The notes under the pieces were generated by a model. The model saw only the letters and a program-made list of their open reading frames with translations, did not search any database and was not told where the DNA came from. From Glomus cerebriforme (Eukaryota > Glomeromycota > Glomeromycetes > Glomerales > Glomeraceae), in the NCBI GenBank assembly GCA_003550305.1, contig QKYT01000095.1, positions 1-44,868 on the forward strand: 44,868 bases of DNA, read 5' to 3'. Positions 34,501-44,868 of this stretch are shown one piece after another (positions within the stretch are counted from its first letter, which is position 1; every line of letters starts with the position of its first letter). The position numbers were made by a program, and so were the translations under genes.

Positions 34501-37500
34501 ATCAAATAACGGGTATATTACCCGCAAGTTTCGAAGAGTTAATTAATTTACGAAAATTGGATATTCGTCGAAATCAAATTTCCAATATTGATGTTTTATC
34601 CCTAATGCCAAGTCTTGAAGTTCTTTTAGCAGAATCAAATAATATTAGCATAGTTAATTTATCGTCTAGCTCATTACAAAAACTTAATTTACCAAAAAAT
34701 AAGCTCACCCAGTTCTCATTCACGGGAACTGGATCTTCAATATCTAATCTTTCACTTGCTTATTCTAAATTAATAGAATTACCTGAAGGGTTGTTTGAAC
34801 AACTTTTATCTTTAGAAAAGTTAGACCTCTCTAGTAATCAATTAACAAAAATTCCAAAGTCAATTGGTTTGTTGAAGAAATTAGTACATTTTTCGTGTAC
34901 AAATAATACTCTTTCAGCACTTCCTAATGAAATTGGTTCTCTAACAGCTCTAAGAGGATTGGACATTCATAATAATAATCTTAGCTCACTTCCCCCGGAA
35001 ATTTGGTTTTGCACAAGTTTAGTAGCGTTAAATGCGAGTTCAAATCTTCTTGAACAATTTCCTATGCCACCTATTTCATTTACGGATACCAATCAATCTG
35101 CAAATTCAGTTCGTTCTAACCCATGTCTTAGTTATTCTCTTCGTGCACTATATCTTGGTGATAATCGTTTAACTACTGAGATTTTTTCCGCTATTACTAA
35201 ATTTAGTGAACTTAGAATACTTAATCTTTCATTTAATTTTTTGGATGATCTTCCTACTAGTAGTATTGTATTTCTTCCTAATGAAGAGATTATATTTCCT
35301 CACCTAACAGAATTATATCTTTCTGGAAATGAAATACAATCACTTCCTGATGAAATTGATAAATTATCCAACTTGAGAGTTATGCATGTTAATGGAAATA
35401 AATTGCAGACTTTGCCTGCTGAACTGAGTAAAATAAGGAAGTTGGTCGTGTTAGATGTTGGAAGTAATGCATTAAAATATAATATTGCAAATTGGCAATA
35501 TGATTGGAATTGGTATGATCAATTTCATTTAAAACAACTCAATTAATTCTATATTATAATCTAAATCTAAACATCTTTTATAGGAATTGGAATATTGAAC
35601 TCAAATATCTAAACTTATCAGGAAATAAACGGTTAAAGATAAAACACGCGCTTTTTAACGAACTAAATCCTCCTATTCGAAGTCGTAATCTTGCTGATTT
35701 TGGTGCTTTAACACGACTTCGTGTGCTTGGTCTTATGGACATTACTCTTTTGGATTTGACAGTTCCTGACGAGACAGATAATCGTCGTGTCAGAACCTCT
35801 AGTTCTGAAGTCAATTCTATATCTTATGGGATGGCTGATACTTTAGGTACATCGGATAATTTGTCCACATGGGAAGCCGTAATTCCCAAATTTCGTGGTC
35901 GTGAGGATGAATGCTTACTTGGATTATTTGAAGGTCGTGCTGGTACAAATAGAGGTGGAAGAGTTACTAAATATCTTCATGACTGGTTTCAATTTCATTT
36001 CAAAACCGAACTTGATAAGTTAAGAGATTATGATACAGTAGAATCAGCATTACGTCGATCCTTCTTAAGTTTAAATAAGGAACTTGGTCTTAAAGTGTTT
36101 AATTCAAGTAATACTGAATTCGACTACGCGTGGGAACCCGAAAGTGTTAATTCTATTAATTCTCTTGCATTAGGAATCGATGATAACAAGTCAGGTGCTT
36201 CTGGTTTAGTTGTGTATATATCTGGTACAATACTCTATGTTGCTAATGTAGGTGACACTAGAGCTGTTATAGGCCGTAATAATGGTAATGCTCATGAAAT
36301 TGCGAGTAATCATAGTAAAATCTCTCCTAGTGAGATAGAAAGGGTTAGAGAAGCTGGAGGATTCATATCACATGATGGTTTGGTGAATGATGAAGTTAAT
36401 GTTTCCCGATCATTTGGACATTTTCATTTGACACCTGTCATTAACGCTAATCCATCTATAGAAAAAATTCACCTTTCAGAACAGGATGAATTCATTATAT
36501 TGGCGACTCGTGGTTTATGGGATCATATGAGTTACCAAACAGCAGTGGATGTCACAAGAACTGAAAGAGATGATTTGATGCTCGCTGCACAAAAATTGCG
36601 TGATTTTGCGATATCTTACGGTGCAGAAGAAAATATAATGGTGATGATTATTGGGGTTGGCGATTTGTTTGATCGCCGATTACGTCAACGTTTAGGAGGC
36701 CTTGAAGGTAAAGGTTTATTGCAAGGTATGGCCGGAGAGGAAGCAGGTGCTACATTTTTCTTTGGTAATAAAACAAAACGTGGCCGGAAAGAGGAAAATC
36801 CAAGTGATTCTACAATGGCAAGATTACAAAAAGAGATTTCACCACCAGTAGGTCAACTTGCTTTAGTTTTTACTGATATAAAGAATTCCACTTTTCTTTG
36901 GGAAACTATACCAGTTGCTATGAGACATGCTATTAAACAACATAACTCTATAATGCGTAGACAATTACGTAATATAGGTGGTTATGAAGTTAAAACGGAA
37001 GGAGATGCTTTCATGGTCTCATTCCCGACTGTATCATCAGCTTTATTATGGTGCTTTACTGTACAACTTGAACTGTTGAAAGCCGATTGGCCATCAGAAA
37101 TTATTGATTCTGAAGATGGTAAAATAGTTTATGGTGGGGCTGATAATGATTTAATTTACAAAGGATTATCGGTTAGAATGGGAATACATTGGGGGTCACC
37201 AGTATGTGAACCTGACATAGTGACAAAAAGAATGGATTATTTTGGCCCAATGGTTAATAGGGCAGCAAGAATATGTAATAATGCTGACGGTGGACAAATT
37301 TGTGTAAGTTCAGATGTTGAAGCTGAAATTAGGCTATTGGATGGTATGATGGATGGAGGAGACAATGATTCGGTTTTCAGAAAAAACAGTACTGATGAAG
37401 ATATGCAAGGGATATCAGCACAATCTGTTAATAATGGTGTTTTAGATAAAAATCTTATTCATTTAAGGAAAATGGGTTTTGTTGTGAGAAAAATTGGAGA

Positions 37501-38165
37501 AAGAAAATTGAAAGGATTAGAAAACCCTGAAGTATTGTCTTTGGTAAGTTTTTTATGTTGGGTATATGATATATTTTAATAATTTTTATTGAATTTATTC
37601 TTTGTATAAAGGTTTATCCCGGGGCACTCAAAGGTCGAATGGAAGATGATCAAGCAAAAGATCGCATTTCGGTAATTAATTTATTTGTTTTTTTTTAGAA
37701 TAATTTAAATACTTATAAATTTATATTAATATATTGTAAAAATGTTTTAGAAACTATATGATCCTCCTACTACACAAATAGTAAATCCGGCAAGTATAAG
37801 AGCACTTGGATATTTGTGTCTTCGCCTCGAGCGCTTGTCATCAGGCAATGCAATTGTTCGAAATACACGAAATTCAAGGTTGGATTATTTATCAGGTTTA
37901 TCATATGTTAAAGATAACGCTACCGAAGAAGAGTTATTAAGAATCATGGAAAGTTTAATTACAAGAATTGAGGTAAATTTATTAATAGGCCTTACTTTAT
38001 TTGATTTTTATATCGATACTAAATAATATTATTGAAAACATATAGAATTCAATATCAACATTATATCTCACTCATGTTGGTAAATTTGCAATCGGAGATA
38101 TATTTACAATGGATATTATCAAAGCATTACAAATGTATGCTCAATATATGGGTAAGGCAAAATAA
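31584..38165 (+). CDS. CYR1: Fungal-type adenylate cyclase (Cyr1-like)
   Basis: Makes cAMP from ATP downstream of Ras and G-protein signals; peripheral membrane enzyme. Exons: 31584-32220, 32364-32551, 32804-32816, 32948-33207, 33491-33644, 33733-33893, 33960-35512, 35584-37543, 37612-37671, 37751-37972, 38046-38165; 1,775 aa, all in frame. Residues 1-366 are Ser/Pro-rich and disordered. A Ras-association domain follows at about 367-470 (YCIRIFRPDATFGTVNCYL). About twenty leucine-rich repeats cover 472-1030. A PP2C-like domain lies at 1083-1351 with altered metal ligands. The class III cyclase domain begins near 1410: FTDIKNST with metal Asp 1419, KTEGDAF with Lys 1459 and metal Asp 1463, then RMDYFGPMVNRAARI with adenine-selecting Asp 1540, Asn 1547 and Arg 1551. 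All key cyclase residues are present. The first ATG is at 31584; an upstream TTG is not used. Confidence 0.93.
32804..32816 (+). other. CYR1: 13-nt microexon of the adenylate cyclase gene
   Basis: The exon GAGACCACACCAA sits between a clear CAG acceptor (32801-32803) and a GTGAAA donor (32817). It is the only way found to join exon 2 (phase 0 at 32551) to exon 4 (needs one base at 32948). It codes for ETTP plus the first base of a Met codon. Confidence 0.65.
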
Positions 38166-38962
38166 AAAAAAAAAGATATTAATAATAGGATATTATAATT
38201 ACTCGAGAAAGATGAGAAAGACATTTTATTTTTATTTTATTCAATTTTTTTTTTAAAAAAAAAAATTACAACCCTAATTTTATTATTATTTTGACGGACT
38301 TTTTTTTAAGTAATTTTTTTGGTGGTATGATGAAAAAAAATTAAGTTAATCATAAACAAAAAATTGACATTAGTGAGTTTTTTTTTGTATTTTAGTTTTT
38401 ATATTTAGTATCATACATAGCAGTAGTTATTAAGATTGTATTGTAGTTGTTAGAAATTAAACATTTCAATTTAATATCATAATTTATTATTACATAAAAA
38501 GTATTATTTATTTTAAATTAGGAATGAAAAATGAAAAAAATGTAAAATTTTTTTAATATTACAAATTATACATCAATTTGTTTTTTTTTATTAATAATCA
38601 TAATCTAATTTAAAAAAAAAAAATTCTAATGAAAAAAACAAACAGCTTTCAATCAGTAATCACACAAATGATACATTCCACTCGTAAGCTAAATAAAAAA
38701 TAATTTATTAAACCTTTAGCAATTTACATTTGAATGATAATTTAAAAAGAGTAATAACACACTCTAACGTACTTTGATCCAAATTAAATCGATTGAATTT
38801 ATTTATTTTTTTAAAGCTCAATTGGATTGCGTATCAATTTTATTAAGAGAATAACAATAATACAAAATTATATATAAGTTATATAAAAGGAAAAAAGATA
38901 ACACTGCCTCGCCTGCACTGGGAATAAAATCCGACGAAACCAACTTTGAGGCGAATATGGAA
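38166..38962. other. 3' flank of adenylate cyclase
   Basis: Poly(A)-like and T/A palindromic tracts (38247-38268, 38576-38625). No gene. Short frames here are low-complexity. Confidence 0.5.
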
Positions 38963-39286
38963 CTATAACACCTCATAGTTAATCCATATCCAAAAATCCA
39001 AAAATGACTCTCCAAATAAAATAGAATTACGAACACAAGAATCATCTAAAGTAATATTATAAAAATCATTAGATCTATTTGGAGAAGAAGAAGGATTTTC
39101 GATAGAATCTATATTAAATGATTTTTCTAATTCTATAAGTTTATCACATCTAGGAATCCAAATTGAATCCATAAATGAACGATAAGCAAAATGTAAATCG
39201 ATTGAATTTATGAAAAATGATGAAAAAAAATATATCAAAAAATATCCTGATCTGTTAACAGTCAGTGCACATGAAAATGTTCCCAT
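38963..39286 (-). CDS. Doubtful ORF, 107 aa
   Basis: ATG at 39286 and an in-frame stop just upstream. The middle part (FMDSIWIPRCDKLIELEKSF, then DDSCVRNSILFGESFLDFW) is more protein-like than chance and recalls, weakly, C-terminal pieces of endonuclease/reverse-transcriptase-type proteins that are common in such genomes. The N-terminal part is Phe-rich. It may be a truncated fragment of a retroelement or of a larger lost gene. No domain is certain. Confidence 0.3.
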   Translation of the reverse strand: MGTFSCALTVNRSGYFLIYFFSSFFINSIDLHFAYRSFMDSIWIPRCDKLIELEKSFNIDSIENPSSSPNRSNDFYNITLDDSCVRNSILFGESFLDFWIWINYEVL

Positions 39287-40268
39287 CTAAATTACTTTCA
39301 TTCCGCGTAAGGGTTTTTGCACCTGATCATTAATTAAATATAAATTTGGTTATAATTTTAAAATTCTCGAACTATACTGAATATACTTTGGTTTTACTCG
39401 TGTGGAGTCCATATGGAGGATTTTCTATTGTTTTTACTAATGCATTAGAAATTAAAAAAAGGATTTATATATTAAAATAACATTTTATTCTAACATAAAG
39501 TTTCCTACTACTTAATTAAAAACAGACCTTGTTAAAAAAATTCCTAACTTCAACTTTAAAGCAATTTCTGGGGCAAAACTTTCTATTTCCATCAGATAAA
39601 ACAAAAGACCCATCCTGAACTAATATGTCTTCATCTAAGTTTTAATTTTTTTACGATCTATTATTTATAAATTTTTGGTACTGCAACACGTGGATATTTT
39701 CTAAAAAAATGCTTGTTAAATGATTTTCCCTCAAGAATAGTGGCTTGGGTGGCTCATGCGTACATAAATTTTGCTTCACGTGCCTGAGATAACTTCGGAA
39801 ATATTATACAAAAAATGGAAATTCAATGATAAGTATGAGAGTAAATGATCCATGTCTAAGAAAGCTAAGTAATTAGCTCTCTTGCATTCAATCCTGGTAT
39901 GAACGTAAAAAAATATAATCTGAGCGAAGACAAGTGTGTAAATATTTATAATAAATTGGCATGAGTATACCAATATTTATTGATCTACTCAAACATATAG
40001 ATGAAGTCTTGGGACTGCATAATAATTATGAGATTATAAGTAATCGAAGTATTTAATTTTTTAATATATTGTAGAATACTCATGTATTCAAGGTATATAC
40101 AGTATATAAGAAAAAAAAAAAACAAAAATGAGACTTTTTTTTTGAAAAGCTATGATATTAAATATAAAATAATAATAAAATTTCTAATGTAAATCTAAAG
40201 TAATGAACTTCTAATGTAAATGCTAAAGTAATATAAACTTGATTATATAAAAATATCAGAAGAATCTT
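39287..40268. other. Gene-free spacer
   Basis: AT-rich with no supported gene. A minus-strand frame at 39776-39973 has no recognisable product. CACGTG-type site at about 39778. Confidence 0.45.
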
Positions 40269-40999
40269 TTAACAGTTGCCAACATTATAAAGGAAAACAA
40301 CATCACTCATTTTCACTATTTTCGCCACTGAATAAATCAATTGATTTGAAATTGAAACATCGGTTTGCATGGCTTTTTTAAGTCCCTGCTTAACTATCCA
40401 TGCCTCAACAGAACCACCAGGTAATATTTGCACAAAAATACTAGGGAGTATATCAAGCAATGTATTTAAATCCTTAAGCGAAGTATCTGTAATATATTTG
40501 TCACATACCCAATTCAACATGAATTCTTTGACACATTGGCCCTTATCTCTGAAAATTGCCGAATTCGCAGAATACCTATATAATTAAATAATTAAAAAAA
40601 AAAACTAAGAATTTATATTCATCCTAAAGAAATATGCATTGTCTTCATACTTACCATGCTTGAGTAAGATCATCATTTTGATCATCTGAAACAACGTTCG
40701 CGTCTATGTCTGGCGCGAAAATACTAGCAAGAGTATAACTAAGTGTTTGATGGTCAGATGCATCAATGGCATCAATTCGCCTAAAAGAAAAAATAATTCA
40801 GATCATTTTCTTCTTCATTTAAGAAATTTATAAATTTGAGAACTTACGTGTAAAGTTGCTGGAAAGAGCAATCCTTAAAAATCCACCCAGAACATCCTGG
40901 ATTCGCACAAACATCACGTTTCATTAAAGTTATTACGTATGCAGGCACTCTAAGTATAAAGGTTATAACTAAGATGGGGATAAAGTGAAAGTAAATCAT
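40269..40999 (-). CDS. Predicted secreted Cys-containing protein
   Basis: Unknown 194-aa protein, assembled from three exons (transcript order): 40848-40999, 40655-40780, 40269-40575. Junctions AC|G and TG|G keep the frame and use GTAAG donors and TAG acceptors. The N-terminus, MIYFHFIPILVITFILRVPA, is a typical signal peptide. It is followed at residues 27-28 by LMKR/DV, a possible Kex2 site. The mature part has six cysteines: three early (31, 36, 44: DVCANPGCSGWIFKDCS) and three late (GQC, WVC, VGNC at the C-terminus). No transmembrane segment follows the leader. The late part is a helical, Leu/Ile-rich stretch (LNTLLDILPSIFVQILPGG). No family recognised; a secreted effector-like or cell-surface role is inference. 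Exons 1 and 2 lie outside the longest open frame, so an ORF-based annotation would miss them. Confidence 0.75.
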
Positions 41000-41839
41000 T
41001 GTTGTTAAGATTAGGAAAGTTGAAAGTTCACATAATAACGAAGAACCTTTATATAAGGATGCAAATCACCAAATGTGGTCTGATCTGAGATGCACACCAC
41101 TCTTGCATGTGACGTGATAGTTATTGAAACTGTTAAAATACCGAATGTGGCCTGACGATGATGCTTGTCATTGGACTATAAACATCGGCCAAATTTATGA
41201 AATGCATCATCTTCGAATGTAGCCAAAAAGATGGATTAAAACAAATCAGCTCACGAAATTGTTTTATAAACTCTGTTCACAATCTCTCCCAACCCTAAAC
41301 TTGAAGAAGCTATGAAAACTTAAAATAAATGCAATCATAGAAGTCATTCGATATTCTCATCCTGAACCCAGAAAACCTGTGTGGGAGTTGATGAATCTAA
41401 ATGATAAGACGTGGTTCTTCTTAAAAGGATGATAACGGATTTGGAATAAAATCCGTGAGAAGCTAACTTTTCTCACAAACCCTGGAATACTCAAAGACCT
41501 GATTATCATATATCAAGATCTGGCTCACGAAGCATTTACTATAAAGAGTATAAACCTAAGCGGCGGCTCATTTATAAAAAAAAACACATGACTTAGATAT
41601 TTTAAAAGGTTTATTAGTAGTTTTTTAGTCTTAAAATAATACAAACATGATTATCAGAAACATATTCTCTCAAAGAATATGTTAATAATTTCATCAATGA
41701 TTTTAATGATTTTATACAATATAAATATTTTACCTACGATAATATATTGATGTATAAAAAAAAAAGGAAATAAAATGAAATAACTGTGTAAAATGAATTT
41801 ATTTGTGCATAATTGTTTAAAGCTTATTATATAAATTAA
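41000..41839. other. Spacer with coding-like relic
   Basis: Upstream side of the secreted-protein gene. On the plus strand 41331-41573 yields protein-like stretches broken by stops (AIIEVIRYSHPEPRKPVWEL; KIREKLTFLTNPGILKDLII), probably a degraded exon of an unknown gene. Nothing else recognised. Confidence 0.35.
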
Positions 41840-43513
41840 TTATAAGTTATCATTATTTAGTATAATCAATGGTTCAGAGTCATATTCGGACCATTGATCA
41901 TTATCTAATAAAAAAAAAATAGTAATGATATTAGTTTTAACATATGTATATAAAAAATATTTTTAAACCAAATAAATAAATACCTTCATCATCTTGATTA
42001 TAAGTGGAAAAAAGGGTAGGTAAAAGTTTACTAGAATAATTGGCCAAAGGATGAGTATTTTTTAAAGAATTCTTTAAATTATTTTTCAAAGAATTATTTT
42101 CAGATAAATCAATTGGTTTATAACAAGTAAAAGAAGATAATTCTTTGATAAGATAAACCAATTCTTCAGCGGTAGGTCTTTTTGCAGGGTCAGAATGCCA
42201 ACAACGTTTCATTAAAGAAACATAAGCGTTAGGAGTTCCATTAATAATATCAGGACGACAGCCACCACATAATTCCATAATTAATTTAACATCATGAGCT
42301 TTATCATGAAATGGTGGTTTAAATGATGACAATTCCCACATTATAATACCAAAACTATAAATATCAGAAGATAATGTAGGTTGTTGACCTCTTAATACTT
42401 CAGGGGCCATAAAAGGCATTACACCATACACATTACGTAATGAAGTATTGGTGGGTATTAAAGAGGAAGCAAAAGAAGAATTCTTTTTGGAATTATATTT
42501 CATAGAAAATTTAAAATCACAGATATATGAACGTGAATGTTCTTGCAAAATATTTCCAGTGTGAAGATTACCATGAATTAAATTTGCACTATGAATCGTT
42601 CTTAAACCTAATGCAATTCCTTCTAAAATAATAGATTTATATTTCCAATCTAATAAACCAGGATTTTCTTGAATAAAATTACGTAAGGTACCATTTGGAG
42701 CATATTCTAATACCATTAGATATTCGTTAGTTACCAAATCTTGAGTGAATCCGTAGAATGAAGAGATACGTGCATTTGGGATACAACAATTTAAATGAGC
42801 TTTCGGCTAAAAAAAAATAAAATAAAATAAAAATAAAATAAATGGAGTTAGAAAAGAATTTAAAAAGAGAAATCAAAGAATAAATCTTATATTCACCTCA
42901 TGTAAGAAATCCGCAGTATCATCATCATTATTTATAAAAGTTTTTAAGATAACTTTAACATCATAATTACATCTATTCCAACATTTTTCACTTTTATTCC
43001 AATTAAGAATAAAACCATCAACCCAATTAGCAGAATAAACGCGACCAGAATCATTCTCACATAATAATTCAACATCAGTTAAATGATATCTTGGTATCCA
43101 TTCCAAACAATTTATTCCGTTAGTTGAAGATAATTGCGATTTACGTATAAATTTATCCAATAATTTATTACCGCTTGTCCATTTACCAAAAGATTTTCTA
43201 AAATGAGAAGAATAACAAGGGTTACACCAACTTTTATATGGTCTTTTTTTATTACATTCGCGACAAATTCCTATATCATCAGATGTGGTGGAAAGTTGTT
43301 TATTATCGTTGATATTGGATACGGAAGGAAATGTTGCTATTTGTCCTACATTATACAGAATTATATGTTAAAAAAGTTATTTTTTTTTTTAAAAAAAAAA
43401 AAAAAATTTTAAATTTAAGGATATTTAATTTTACCTTGTTCAATTTTATAAGTTTTAAAAATACTTTTGATCTGTTGACAAAAATCCTTCTTTGGATTCA
43501 ACGATGTATACAT
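41840..43513 (-). CDS. Predicted pseudokinase with N-terminal Cys motif
   Basis: Protein-kinase-like protein of 471 aa. Exons in transcript order: 43435-43513, 42897-43345, 41984-42806, 41840-41904. The N-terminal part has a CxxC-x(10)-CxxC pattern (CREC ... WCNPC, residues about 52-67) and then FGKWTSGNKLLDKFI, a layout typical of kinase families expanded in Glomeromycotina. The kinase fold follows: glycine-loop-like NDSGRVYSANW, beta-3 Lys in VILKTF, hinge MVLEYAPNGTLRNFI, IHGNLHTGNIL, CDFKFS, MAPEVLRG, SDIYSFGIIMWE, and RCWHSDPAKRPTAEEL. The catalytic loop reads HGN where HRD is expected, so the catalytic Asp is Asn. The DFG Gly is Lys, although its metal-binding Asp is kept. Tyr-kinase-like by overall pattern. 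It probably acts as a scaffold or regulator; that is inference. Confidence 0.87.
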
Positions 43514-43525
43514 ATTGTTAAATAA

Positions 43526-43607
<82 letters not shown>

Positions 43608-43616
43608 TTTTTTAAA
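43526..43616. repeat. Palindromic A/T homopolymer block
   Basis: Alternating long T and A runs (about T15, A28, T26, A13, T6) with few other bases. The strand can fold on itself. It sits just upstream of the pseudokinase start. Run lengths are prone to sequencing and assembly error. Confidence 0.8.
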
Positions 43617-44868
43617 TTTATTTATAATAATTTTTCTTACAAAGGAGCAATTATTAAAGTTTCAAACACCTTAATTAGATAAAAGCGTTATTTTATATTT
43701 TTAGCCAACCATAAAATCGCAGCTTAATAAAGCTAATTTTGTAAAACCAAAAAAAGAAACAAAATATTTAAAGAAACTTTGTTTATTGTTGCATACAAAA
43801 AATTTCAGGTTAAATGCAATCTAGAATAACTTTATTAAAGTATCTTTTTTTGCAAATTTAGTAAATTTTAGTTTATGATAAGGAAAAACTTTAAAATTAA
43901 TTGTACGTGGCCAAAAATGGAGATCACAATTAAAAATTATTCCATTATTTATTGGAAAAAAACCAACAATATAAAAAAATATACTTATAAATACGCCCAC
44001 ATCTTGTGATCAACTAATAAAAAACAAACGGTCATTTCCTACTTGGTCTTTTTTTTTACTGCATGGTCAATCACCAATTAGATTTTAAATAATCCTTTTT
44101 TTGAGTTTCAAATTTTTTCTTTACGGTAGTTTCCATTTTCCTTGTTACAATATTTAACAAAAAAGAATTGCATCTTTTTGTTCACTTAACGCTACCGATT
44201 TATTTACGCACCTTTAATCTACAAAATCAGTTAATACGCCTGCGCTAATCTGTATTCTGGACAAAGCCGTCTATAAAAAAAATATGCGGCTTTACGACGC
44301 TGCGCCTCGCATAATTTACCGACGAATCGAGAATCTCACTAGATCTAAACCTTTAAATGGCAAAAGATAAAATTACTTAAAACCTAAAAGAAAAGTTTTG
44401 GCTTTCTGTTTCGATTAAATGAAATGAATTTTATTAGAAAAATAAGGCTAAAATAGCAATGATAAATTAATCTTCCAAATCTAAATGAATTCGGATCTAT
44501 TTTATTATTTACCAACGGCAGCAATTTTAATAAACTAGATCTAAAAATACCTCCCAATATGTCATTCTATTGCCTTCAAACAAAAGTTACAACAGTAAAG
44601 AAATTTCAAGAGATTCAGATTATTTTATTAAGTTAATATCATCGGGAACTAACCTCTACCCTTAAAAATATAATAACATATAATAACATGTTTACCTGCT
44701 AGAGATTTATTATATTTATTATAATAGTTGCTAGACTTGTATGATTATATTTGATATCAATTTGAGAAATACAATAATTGTTTAAAACTTGTGGGCCATA
44801 TCCGCCGATCTGTGGAATTGGCCTAAATTAAGATTTTGATAAAAATTTAGCTATAAAATAGGATTTAC
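43617..44868. other. Gene-free right end of the window
   Basis: No gene recognised. At about 44264-44298 a small hairpin-capable stretch (AAAGCCG ... CGGCTTT) lies in a locally more GC-rich patch (44230-44330) that is otherwise unexplained and does not fold as a tRNA by eye. Confidence 0.4.

Noticed and set aside
44230..44330. Possible tRNA or structured RNA in a GC-richer patch
   Set aside because: A short hairpin can form, but no cloverleaf, T-loop or anticodon arm could be drawn.

Overview
The window looks like nuclear DNA of an AT-rich fungus. Genes are interrupted by short introns (about 50-150 bp) with GT..AG borders, and spacers are rich in poly(A)/poly(T) tracts, degenerate DNA transposons and MITE-like repeats. 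A fungal-type adenylate cyclase (Ras-association, leucine-rich repeats, PP2C-like, class III cyclase), a kinase-like protein with an N-terminal Cys-pair segment, and the base composition suggest an arbuscular mycorrhizal fungus (Rhizophagus/Glomeromycotina). That assignment is inference from recognition; no search was run.

Left part (1-7.4 kb): an Fmp46/ArsC-like thioredoxin-fold protein (561-980, +), an SAM methyltransferase with an N-terminal acylation-like motif (1688-2730, +, two exons), a FAR-17a/AIG1-like membrane protein (3067-4038, +, five exons), two short fold-back elements (4363-4513, 4741-4854), and a disordered protein with three internal repeats (5340-7373, -).

Middle desert (7.4-17.7 kb): no intact gene. 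It holds one weak small ORF, a decayed coiled-coil gene, four copies or fragments of one MITE family, and a Tc1/mariner element (13859-16530) with a dead transposase and nested insertions.

Conserved housekeeping block (17.7-27.4 kb): sds22 (17751-19452, +, ten exons) converges on a mitochondrial-type PPR protein (19565-21912, -). Next come a PX-domain protein (23054-24222, -, six exons) and NOP56 (25039-27403, -, six exons, the first coding exon being just the ATG).

Spacer (27.4-31.6 kb): a diverged tandem duplication of about 0.63 kb and a decayed coding fragment.

Signalling and secreted block (31.6-43.5 kb): adenylate cyclase (31584-38165, +, eleven exons including a 13-nt microexon, 1,775 aa), a doubtful ORF (38963-39286, -), a previously unannotated-looking secreted Cys-containing protein with a possible Kex2 site (40269-40999, -, three exons), and a predicted pseudokinase (41840-43513, -, four exons). 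The last 1.3 kb is gene-free and starts with a long palindromic A/T homopolymer block.

The genes are independent eukaryotic units, not operons. The functional links are loose: adenylate cyclase and the pseudokinase both belong to signalling, and NOP56 and sds22 are general housekeeping. All exon models were built by eye from reading frames, splice borders and family similarity.
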